Below, one piece after another: positions 1-6,361 of a stretch of 64,000 nt of DNA. A program made the translations under genes and the position numbers. The stretch is from JACCXJ01 sp050740695 (lineage in GTDB: Bacteria; Pseudomonadota; Gammaproteobacteria; JACCXJ01): positions 1 through 64,000 of the forward strand of contig JBOIDR010000005.1 in NCBI GenBank assembly GCA_050740695.1, given 5' to 3'. The first letter of the stretch is position 1. Each line of letters opens with the position of its first letter. The notes beneath the pieces are model-generated. The model ran no database searches. It was not told where the DNA came from and saw only the letters and a program-made list of their open reading frames with translations.

Positions 1-223
1 GCTCTTCGCTTCCTTCAACGGGGCGGACCCGGATCTCTTCGAGGTTCAAGACGGTCTTCTCGGACGCCGTACAACGGCAGCCCTTTCTACCTCATCCGGG
101 GCCGGATGTCCAGGATCCGCTACATGTACCTAACCTCCTTGAGGTTCCTGGACAGGACAAAGTCGCCCTGGGGTAGTCCCTGCCCGGACTTGTTACTAGC
201 AGCCAGTCATGTTAAATTGAAGC
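1..223. other. Window edge, no gene recognised
   Basis: Short open frames run in from the left edge but none resembles skp/ompH or bamA, the usual neighbours upstream of lpxD. I see no convincing start, motif or RNA here. It may hold the tail of a gene lying outside the window. Confidence 0.4.
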
Positions 224-313
224 GACACCCCGGCAGGGATTGCCGGGGTCCAGGATGCAGGACAGCACCTGCGTCCATGTGCCCTGGATTCCGGCAATCC
301 ATGCCGGAATGAC
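224..313. repeat. Palindromic intergenic repeat upstream of lpxD
   Basis: Two ~31-bp arms (224-253 and 282-313) form an imperfect inverted repeat around a 28-bp centre; each arm contains GGCA(G/T)GGATTGCCGG followed by TCCAGG. Repeats of this look (mis-paired GGATTGCCGG cores) are widespread mobile-type intergenic repeats in Proteobacteria. It lies 34 bp before lpxD and could fold as a hairpin in the leader. I saw no second copy in the window. Confidence 0.7.
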
Positions 314-347
314 ATGCTACTAGTCTATCGGGGTCCCCCGCACGCCC

Positions 348-1379
348 ATGCCAACTCGCCTCGGAGCGCTGGCCGAGCACCTCGGGGCCGAGCTCTACGG
401 GGATGCCGATGTGCTGGTTCATCGCGTCACGACCCTGGATAGCGCGGGGGGCGGCGATGTCTCGTTCCTCTTCAACCGGCGTTATCGGAAGTTCCTGGCC
501 GTGACCGGCGCCTCCGCGGTGATCCTGGAACGTGCCGATCTGACGGCCTGTCCCGCGGCCGCGCTCGTGACCGACAACCCTTATCTCGGCTATGCGCGGG
601 CCGCCGCCCTGCTCCATCCCGGCCCTTGTGTGGTGCCGGGGGTGCATGCCACGGCACAGGTGGGCAACGGGGCCGAGGTGGACGACAGCGCCGCCATCGG
701 CGCCTATACGGTCGTGGGAGCGGGCGCGATCATTGGGGCATGTGCCGACCTCGGGCCCGGGTGTGTCATCGGGCCGGGGGTACGCATCGGTGCGTATACG
801 CGCTTGGTCGCCAGGGTGACGGTGCTGGCCGAGGCCACCCTGGGCCGCCGGTGCCTCGTCCACCCCGGCACCGTGATCGGCGCGGACGGCTTCGGTCTGG
901 CACGGGAACGCGGGGCGTGGATCAAGATCCCCCAGATCGGCAGCGTGCACATCGGGGACGACGTCGAGATCGGTGCCAACACCACCATCGACCGGGGCGC
1001 CTTGAAAGACACAGTGATCGAGGACGGGGTCAAGCTCGATAATCAGATCCAGATAGGCCATAATGTCCGCATCGGCGCGCACACCGCCGTCGCGGGCTGT
1101 GTCGGGATCGCAGGCAGCACGCGCATCGGCAAGCGTTGCACGATCGGCGGCGCCGCGGGGTTCGCGGGGCATATCGAGATCTGCGACGATGTCGTGATCG
1201 GCGGAGCGACCTCGGTGACCAAGTCGATCCGGAAACCCGGGACCTATTCGTCGGTATGGCCGGCCAGAGAGGCCCTGGAATGGCGGCGCATGGTCGGGCG
1301 CTTCAACCGTCTCGGCCGCCGCGCCGCCGGCGAACCGCCGGAGCCAACGCCCATGACTCCCGCTGCCGACGACGATTGA
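348..1379 (+). CDS. lpxD: UDP-3-O-acylglucosamine N-acyltransferase LpxD
   Basis: LpxD transfers a 3-hydroxyacyl chain from ACP to the 2-amino group of UDP-3-O-acylglucosamine, the third step of lipid A synthesis in the cytoplasm. The 343-residue protein has the family length. It has an N-terminal uridine-binding domain (about residues 1-100) and a left-handed parallel beta-helix built from hexapeptide repeats (about 100-310). The catalytic histidine is His238 in NQIQIGHNV, equivalent to His239 of E. coli. The ATG at 348 is the first start that gives a normal N-terminus (MPTRLGALAEHLG). It is first of a colinear lipid A operon: fabZ begins 53 bp later. The skp gene usual upstream is not seen. 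Confidence 0.97.
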   Translation: MPTRLGALAEHLGAELYGDADVLVHRVTTLDSAGGGDVSFLFNRRYRKFLAVTGASAVILERADLTACPAAALVTDNPYLGYARAAALLHPGPCVVPGVHATAQVGNGAEVDDSAAIGAYTVVGAGAIIGACADLGPGCVIGPGVRIGAYTRLVARVTVLAEATLGRRCLVHPGTVIGADGFGLARERGAWIKIPQIGSVHIGDDVEIGANTTIDRGALKDTVIEDGVKLDNQIQIGHNVRIGAHTAVAGCVGIAGSTRIGKRCTIGGAAGFAGHIEICDDVVIGGATSVTKSIRKPGTYSSVWPAREALEWRRMVGRFNRLGRRAAGEPPEPTPMTPAADDD

Positions 1380-1432
1380 TCCGCGGCGCGCCGGCGCCTC
1401 ATCGGTGACATTCAAATTTATTCCGCGCGGCG

Positions 1433-1879
1433 ATGTCGCTAGATACCCAGCAGATCCTCAAACGCCTCCCGCACCGCTATCCGTTTCTGCTTGTCGATCG
1501 GGTGATCGAATACAGCAGCGGCCGGTCCATCGTGGCGGTCAAAAACGTCTCTTACAACGAACCCTTCTTCCCTGGGCATTTTCCCGGCCGGCCGGTGATG
1601 CCCGGGGTCATGATCCTGGAGGCCATGGCCCAGACCACGGCCTTGCTGGCGGTTGGCTTCGAACCCGAGGGATCCCAATCCGATACCCTCTATTATCTCG
1701 TGGGGGTGGATAAGGCCCGGTTCAAGAAACCCGTGGTACCGGGTGATCAGTTGCTGATGGAGGCGCGGCTGACGCGCGAGATCCGGGGGATCTACCGCTT
1801 CGAAGCGGAGGCCAGGGTCGATGGCAAGCTGGTCGCGAGCGCGGAGATCATGGCCACGCAGGGGCCCGGCCCGCGTTGA
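1433..1879 (+). CDS. fabZ: (3R)-hydroxyacyl-ACP dehydratase FabZ
   Basis: FabZ dehydrates 3-hydroxyacyl-ACP to trans-2-enoyl-ACP in fatty acid elongation and competes with LpxA and LpxD for the same 3-hydroxyacyl-ACP pool. This explains its fixed place in lipid A operons. The protein is a 148-residue single hot-dog domain. The catalytic pair is visible as His49 in FFPGHFPGRPVMPG and Glu63 in MILEAMAQ. Start ATG at 1433. The TGA stop at 1877 overlaps the first unit of a short tandem repeat that leads into lpxA. Confidence 0.97.
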   Translation: MSLDTQQILKRLPHRYPFLLVDRVIEYSSGRSIVAVKNVSYNEPFFPGHFPGRPVMPGVMILEAMAQTTALLAVGFEPEGSQSDTLYYLVGVDKARFKKPVVPGDQLLMEARLTREIRGIYRFEAEARVDGKLVASAEIMATQGPGPR

Positions 1880-1930
1880 CCGACCCCCCGGCCTTGGATT
1901 GACCCCCTGGCCTTGATCGACCCCTTGCAC
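1876..1930 (+). repeat. 18-19 bp tandem repeat before lpxA
   Basis: Three units beginning TTGA(C/T) and continuing GACCCCCTGGCC-like start at 1876, 1894 and 1913, spaced 18 and 19 bp. The first unit contains the fabZ stop codon. The third could itself serve as a TTG start for lpxA. A further TTGATCGA occurs at the probable start, 1943. Confidence 0.6.
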
Positions 1931-1942
1931 GACCCACTGTCG

Positions 1943-2731
1943 TTGATCGAGCCGCAAGCGGACATCGATCCCCGCGCGGTTATCGATGCAGACGCCCACA
2001 TCGCCGCCCGTGTCCATGTCGGGCCCTACTCCGTCATCGGCCCCGACGTCGAGATCGGGGAAGGTACCTGGATCGGCCCGCACGTGGTCCTGAACGGCCC
2101 GACGCGCATCGGGCGCGACAACCGGATCTATCAGTTCTGCTCTCTCGGCGACGACCCGCAGGACAAGAAATACCGCGGGGAGCGGACCTCCCTCCAGATC
2201 GGGGATCGGAACACCATCCGTGAGTATTGCACCATGAACCGCGGCACCTTGCAGGGCGGGGGCGTGACCAAGGTCGGCGATGACAACTGGATCATGGCCT
2301 ATGTCCACATCGCGCACGATTGCATCATCGGAAACCGTACGGTGTTCGCGAACGGCGCCTCGCTCGCCGGTCACGTGGTGGTCGAGGACCACGCGATCCT
2401 GGGCGGCTTCACCCTGGTCCATCAGTTCTGCCGGATAGGCGCCTACAGCTTTTCGGCGTTCTCCTCGACCATCGCCAAGGACCTCCCGCCCTATGTGATG
2501 GTGTCCCGCGAGTCGGCCAAGGCCCATGGCCTCAATCGGGAGGGTTTGAAACGCCACGGTTGCAGCCCCAGGACCATCGACCTCCTGCGGCGCGCCTACC
2601 GCATCCTATACCGGGAAAACCTGAGCGTGGCCGAGTCGCTCGCTCGCTTGCGCGAGATGGTCGAGGAATGCCCCGAGGTGCAAAGGCTGGTCGATTTCGT
2701 GGCCCAGTCGACGCGTGGCATCATCCGCTGA
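1943..2731 (+). CDS. lpxA: Acyl-ACP--UDP-N-acetylglucosamine O-acyltransferase LpxA (copy 1)
   Basis: LpxA adds a 3-hydroxyacyl chain to O-3 of UDP-GlcNAc, the first step of lipid A synthesis. I chose the TTG at 1943 because the protein is then 262 residues, exactly the E. coli length, and aligns without gaps from residue 1. The catalytic histidine becomes His125 (in YVHIAHDC) as in E. coli. A TTG at 1913 would add ten residues. The hexapeptide beta-helix is followed by a C-terminal helical part ending in STRGIIR. Residue 173, the acyl-chain ruler position (Gly in E. coli for C14, Met in P. aeruginosa for C10), is Phe here, suggesting a short chain. This is an inference from known family structures. 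Confidence 0.93.
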   Translation: MIEPQADIDPRAVIDADAHIAARVHVGPYSVIGPDVEIGEGTWIGPHVVLNGPTRIGRDNRIYQFCSLGDDPQDKKYRGERTSLQIGDRNTIREYCTMNRGTLQGGGVTKVGDDNWIMAYVHIAHDCIIGNRTVFANGASLAGHVVVEDHAILGGFTLVHQFCRIGAYSFSAFSSTIAKDLPPYVMVSRESAKAHGLNREGLKRHGCSPRTIDLLRRAYRILYRENLSVAESLARLREMVEECPEVQRLVDFVAQSTRGIIR

Positions 2732-2750
2732 GAGTTTGTGAAAAAATCTA

Positions 2751-2837
2751 GGAAAAAAGGGGTCGGAGTCAATCTCGATTCAGCCTCGGGGGTCTTCGAG
2801 TCTTTCTGTACGAAATTGACTCCGACTCCTTTTTTCC
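2751..2837. repeat. Palindromic element (GGGGTCGGAGTCAAT type) between lpxA and Gfo/Idh gene
   Basis: The 23-bp arms at 2751-2773 and 2815-2837 are inverted copies matching at 22 of 23 positions, with core GGGGTCGGAGTCAAT and A/T-runs at the outer ends, around a 41-bp centre. Repeats with this core are well known near REP-associated (RAYT) transposases in Gammaproteobacteria; no RAYT gene is in the window. The right arm ends one base before the GTG start of the next gene, so it replaces the usual ribosome-binding region. Confidence 0.8.
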
Positions 2838-2838
2838 G

Positions 2839-3846
2839 GTGAAAAGGCTCAAGGCCGCGGTGATCGGCGCGGGCTATCTCGGTCGTTTTCACGCCGAGAA
2901 GTACGCGGCGCTGCCCGAAGTCGAGCTCGTGGCGGTGGTGGATGTCGACGAAGGGCGCGCCGCGGCACTGGCCTCGATGTACGGCGCGCGTGCCGCCACC
3001 GACTTCCGCGCGTGCATCGGCGAGATCCAGATCGCCTCGATCGTGGTACCGATCGACGCCCATTTCCCCATCGCCTGCGCGCTCCTCGGATCCGGGGTGC
3101 ATGTCTTGGTCGAAAAACCCATGGCCGCCAGTCTCTGGGAGGCCGACCGTATGATCGATCTGGCCAGGGCCGCGCGCCTGGTGTTGCAGATCGGACACCT
3201 CGAGCGATTCAATCCCGCCCTGCTCGCGCTCGGCGGTGTCCTCAACCAACCGCTCTTCATCGAGTCCCATCGCATCGCCGCCTTCGGGCCGCGCGGCCTC
3301 GAAGTGAGCGTGGTCCTGGACCTCATGATCCACGACATCGATATCATCTTGAACATCGTGAAGAGTCCGGTCGTGGCCATCCGCCCCACCGGACTGCCGG
3401 TCTTGAGCCGGGACGTGGATATCGCCCACGCGCGCCTCGAGTTCGCGAGTGGTTGCGTAGCCAACGTGACCGCGAGCCGGGTGAGCCGGGAGCCGCTGCG
3501 CAAGATCCGCGTGTTCCAACGCGACGGCTATGTCTCGATCGATTACCTGTGCCGTAAGGTCGCCGTGTGCCGCCGGGAGGGCGGTCCGGCGGGCTTTCGG
3601 ATCACTACCGAGGAACTGGGCTTCGAAAGGCAGGATGCCCTGCTCATGGAGATCCAGGCCTTCGTCCGGGCGGTCCGCGAGGGTACACCGGCCGCCGTCA
3701 CCGGCGAGGAGGGCCGGGCCGCGCTTCAGGTGGCGCTCGCCATCTCCGAGGCCATCCGGGACCAGGAGGCCGCGTTCCGGGCACGCGGCGTCTTGGTGCC
3801 GGAGAGCCCGGTCGACTCGGAACCGAGGCTCCAATCGTCTTCGTAA
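2839..3846 (+). CDS. Gfo/Idh/MocA-family oxidoreductase, possible UDP-GlcNAc 3-dehydrogenase (GnnA-like)
   Basis: NAD(P)-dependent sugar dehydrogenase of 335 residues. The N-terminal Rossmann fold shows VIGAGYLGRFHAEKY (residues 8-22), the family motif VEKP is at residues 91-94, and the C-terminal Gfo/Idh sheet domain follows. A related gene, gnnA, lies between lpxA and lpxB in Acidithiobacillus ferrooxidans. There it oxidises O-3 of UDP-GlcNAc so that GnnB can aminate it, giving amide-linked lipid A. The same operon position supports that role, but no GnnB-like aminotransferase is in the window. Start is GTG 2839, directly after a palindromic repeat and without a ribosome-binding site, so the exact start is uncertain. 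In-frame start codons further in would cut the Rossmann fold. Confidence 0.85.
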   Translation: MKRLKAAVIGAGYLGRFHAEKYAALPEVELVAVVDVDEGRAAALASMYGARAATDFRACIGEIQIASIVVPIDAHFPIACALLGSGVHVLVEKPMAASLWEADRMIDLARAARLVLQIGHLERFNPALLALGGVLNQPLFIESHRIAAFGPRGLEVSVVLDLMIHDIDIILNIVKSPVVAIRPTGLPVLSRDVDIAHARLEFASGCVANVTASRVSREPLRKIRVFQRDGYVSIDYLCRKVAVCRREGGPAGFRITTEELGFERQDALLMEIQAFVRAVREGTPAAVTGEEGRAALQVALAISEAIRDQEAAFRARGVLVPESPVDSEPRLQSSS

Positions 3847-3881
3847 ATGTACATGGCGCGGTTTCCGGTCCCATCGATCCC

Positions 3882-4685
3882 GTGAGCACGCCTGGATCGG
3901 ATAGCGTTGGGCCCCGCATCCACGCGAGCGCCATCGTCGATCCCGGCGCGCGCCTCGCCGAGGGTGTCGAGATCGGCCCGTACGCCGTCATCGAGGCCGA
4001 CGTCGAGATCGGCCCCGAATGCCGGATCGCGGCCCATGCCGTGATCAAAAGCTACACGCGGATGGGCCGCGGCAACCGGATCCACGAGCACGCGGTGCTC
4101 GGCGGGACGCCGCAGGACCTGGCCTTCAGGGACGTACAGAGCGGCCTCGAGATCGGCAACGGCAACACCATCCGCGAAGGCGTGACCCTGCATCGGGCCA
4201 CCCGCGAGGGCCACTCTACCCGCATCGGGGACGGCACCTTCCTGATGGCCTATTCCCACGTCGCCCACGATTGCACGGTCGGCAACCATGTGGTGCTCGC
4301 CAACGGGGCGTGCCTGGGCGGGCATGTCTCGGTCGGGGAGCGCGCCTTCCTGTCGGCCGCCGTCGCGGTTCATCAGTTCTGCCGCATCGGGCGGTTGTGC
4401 ATGGTCTCCGGGCTCGCCGGGGTCAACATGGACTGCCTTCCCTTCACCCTTGTCGCGGGGAACCCGGCGCGGGTGGTCGGGCTCAACAAGGTCGGGCTCA
4501 AGCGCGCCGGCATGGACCCCGAGGCCATCGCGGATCTCAAGCGCGCCTTCCGGCGCTTGTTCGCAGAGGCGAGCGCCACGCGCATTGTCCTGGCGGCGCT
4601 CTCGGAGCAGTCATCCCCGCTGGTGCGGGAGTGGGTGGAGTTCATCCAGGGCTCGTCGCGCGGTTTCGCGCGACACCGCCCTTGA
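3882..4685 (+). CDS. Second LpxA-family UDP-sugar O/N-acyltransferase (LpxA copy 2)
   Basis: A 267-residue paralogue of LpxA with the same beta-helix plus helical tail (GSSRGF near the end). The catalytic histidine is His129 in YSHVAHDC. I start it at GTG 3882 (MSTPGSDSVGPRIHAS), 35 bp after the dehydrogenase; no stronger start is seen in this frame. At the position equal to E. coli Gly173 it has Gly177, whereas copy 1 has Phe. The two enzymes therefore probably use acyl chains of different length, or copy 2 acts on the 3-amino sugar made through the adjacent dehydrogenase. It is too diverged from copy 1 to be a recent duplication. Which copy supplies the main lipid A flux cannot be told from sequence. 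Confidence 0.85.
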   Translation: MSTPGSDSVGPRIHASAIVDPGARLAEGVEIGPYAVIEADVEIGPECRIAAHAVIKSYTRMGRGNRIHEHAVLGGTPQDLAFRDVQSGLEIGNGNTIREGVTLHRATREGHSTRIGDGTFLMAYSHVAHDCTVGNHVVLANGACLGGHVSVGERAFLSAAVAVHQFCRIGRLCMVSGLAGVNMDCLPFTLVAGNPARVVGLNKVGLKRAGMDPEAIADLKRAFRRLFAEASATRIVLAALSEQSSPLVREWVEFIQGSSRGFARHRP

Positions 4686-4715
4686 AGGGCGGCGCGCGCC
4701 GGTCCCTGTCGGGCC

Positions 4716-4817
4716 ATCATCCGTAACGGGCCATGACCCGGATCGGGCTATGATCCGAATCGGGCCGTGATCCGAATGGCCCCATGATCCGAATGGCCCC
4801 ATGATCCGGATCGGCAT
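4716..4817 (+). repeat. 17-bp tandem repeat (six units) ending in the lpxB start
   Basis: Units begin at 4716, 4733, 4750, 4767, 4784 and 4801, exactly 17 bp apart, consensus ATGATCCGAATCGGGCC. The last unit is the lpxB start codon and first codons. Four upstream units also carry ATG or GTG, but 17 is not a multiple of three, so the frames rotate. The in-frame ATG at 4750 runs into a TGA at 4768. Confidence 0.9.
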
Positions 4818-5937
4818 CGTCGCCGGCGAGGCCTCCGGCGATCGGCTCGCGGCCGGCCTCATCGCCGCCCTGCGCGCGCGTTGCGGGGCCATTGAGGTCG
4901 AGGGCGTCGCCGGGCCCGCCATGATCGCCGAGGGGTGTCGGGCCCTCTACCCCTCCGAGCGGCTGGCGGTGATGGGGATCCCGGAGGTGGTGCGGCGTTA
5001 TGCCGAGCTATCCCGAATGCGGCGCGCGCTCATCGGGCATTTCACCGCTCATCCTCCGGACTGCTTCATCGGGGTCGATGCCCCGGAGTTCAACCTGCGG
5101 CTCTTGGCGCATCTCCGCGCGCGCGGCATACGGACGGTGCAGTACGTGAGCCCGCAGGTATGGGCCTGGCGCGAGGGGCGCGTCCGGCTCATCACGCGCG
5201 CCGTCGATCTCATGCTGGTGTTGTTTCCCTTCGAGGAGGTGTATTACCGAAATCACCGGATCCCGGTCCGCTTTGTCGGTCACCCGCTGGCCGATGAACC
5301 GGCCGCTGCCATCGACCGGGCCGGCCTGCGGGAGGCCCTGGGACTGTCTCGAAATGGCCCGCTCCTCACGCTCTTGCCGGGCAGCCGCAAGAACGAATGG
5401 GGTTACCACGTGACCCCCTTCCTCGAGACCGCCGCCTGGCTGCACGATCGACACACGGGACTGCGCTTCGCGGTGGCGGCGGTTTCCGGAGAGGCGCGCA
5501 CCGTGTTCGAACAGGCGTTGTCCCGGTTGGCCCCCGGGCTTCCGGCGACCGTCATCCTCGGGCGGGCGCGTGAGGTGATAGCCGCGGGCGATGCGGTTTT
5601 GACCGTATCGGGGACGGCTGCCCTCGAGTGCCTCTTGGCGCACAGGCCCATGGTGGTGACCTACCGCATGGCGGCGCTGAGTTATCTGGTCGCACGGCTC
5701 CTAGTGCGGGTCCCGTACTTTTCCCTACCGAACCTGCTCGCCGGACGGCGGCTGGTCCCAGAGTTCTTACAGGGCGAGGTGCGGGCCGAGCGCCTGGGAC
5801 CCGAGCTTCTTCGCTTGCTCGGCGGCGGCGAGGAGGTCGCGCTCCTGGAAGGTGAGCTGGCCGCGATAGCGCGGTCGCTCTGCCATGATGCCAACCGCAC
5901 GGCCGCCGACGCGGTGCTCGGTCTGCTCGAACGCTGA
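4801..5937 (+). CDS. lpxB: Lipid-A-disaccharide synthase LpxB
   Basis: LpxB is a GT19 glycosyltransferase that joins UDP-2,3-diacylglucosamine and lipid X into the lipid A disaccharide at the inner membrane. The 378-residue protein has the family length and motifs: GEASGDRLAAGL at the N-terminus, GVDAPEFN, SPQVWAWREGR, FVGHPLAD, LPGSRKNE and the nucleotide-binding SGTAALE. The start chosen is the last ATG of a 17-bp tandem repeat; earlier ATG units are out of frame or followed by a stop. The genes often found after lpxB (rnhB, dnaE) are absent. Confidence 0.96.
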   Translation: MIRIGIVAGEASGDRLAAGLIAALRARCGAIEVEGVAGPAMIAEGCRALYPSERLAVMGIPEVVRRYAELSRMRRALIGHFTAHPPDCFIGVDAPEFNLRLLAHLRARGIRTVQYVSPQVWAWREGRVRLITRAVDLMLVLFPFEEVYYRNHRIPVRFVGHPLADEPAAAIDRAGLREALGLSRNGPLLTLLPGSRKNEWGYHVTPFLETAAWLHDRHTGLRFAVAAVSGEARTVFEQALSRLAPGLPATVILGRAREVIAAGDAVLTVSGTAALECLLAHRPMVVTYRMAALSYLVARLLVRVPYFSLPNLLAGRRLVPEFLQGEVRAERLGPELLRLLGGGEEVALLEGELAAIARSLCHDANRTAADAVLGLLER

Positions 5938-6361
5938 GTCGGCGACTGCGGCGTACCCGGCGGATCCCCTCGGCGCTCCCTCCAGGCTGCATGTCGATGG
6001 GGCTGACTTCGCTCCTAATCCCCGCATTGGTGCGGCCTGGATGCCCCGCGGCGAGCAGGCTATCCTCCCCACACGGGAACCACAAGAGCTATGTACGCGG
6101 TGCTCCGCATGCGCGCACAGAAGGTTGGTATGGGTGCAGCATCGTTTGAAGGGCTCGACATGTTCATCGCGCCGCTTCAAGCTCTTGCTGCGTACGCCTC
6201 CCGTCACGCGCGGCGCCTGTCATCCATCTCAGCCAGGTGCGACGTTTCAGGCTCGTCCCCACTGGCCCGCTACGAGCATCTGCGATGACGCATCGAACAT
6301 TGGCCTGTGAGAGATGCGAGGCCCATATTTTGGGGTGAAGTGAATTCAGGTTCCTAAGGCA
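5938..6361. other. Intergenic region, no gene recognised
   Basis: Four hundred bases separate lpxB from the sensor kinase. Open frames here look random in composition and have no family motif. The last bases carry CTAAGG, five to ten bases before the kinase ATG, a reasonable ribosome-binding site. Confidence 0.5.

Noticed and set aside
207..1415. Long minus-strand frame (about 400 codons) opposite lpxD
   Set aside because: It is the antisense shadow of lpxD in GC-rich DNA; composition is Gly/Arg/His/Asp-rich, there is no domain, and lpxD on the plus strand is unmistakable.
1439..2557. Long minus-strand frame opposite fabZ and lpxA
   Set aside because: Antisense shadow of two well-conserved genes; no motif of its own.
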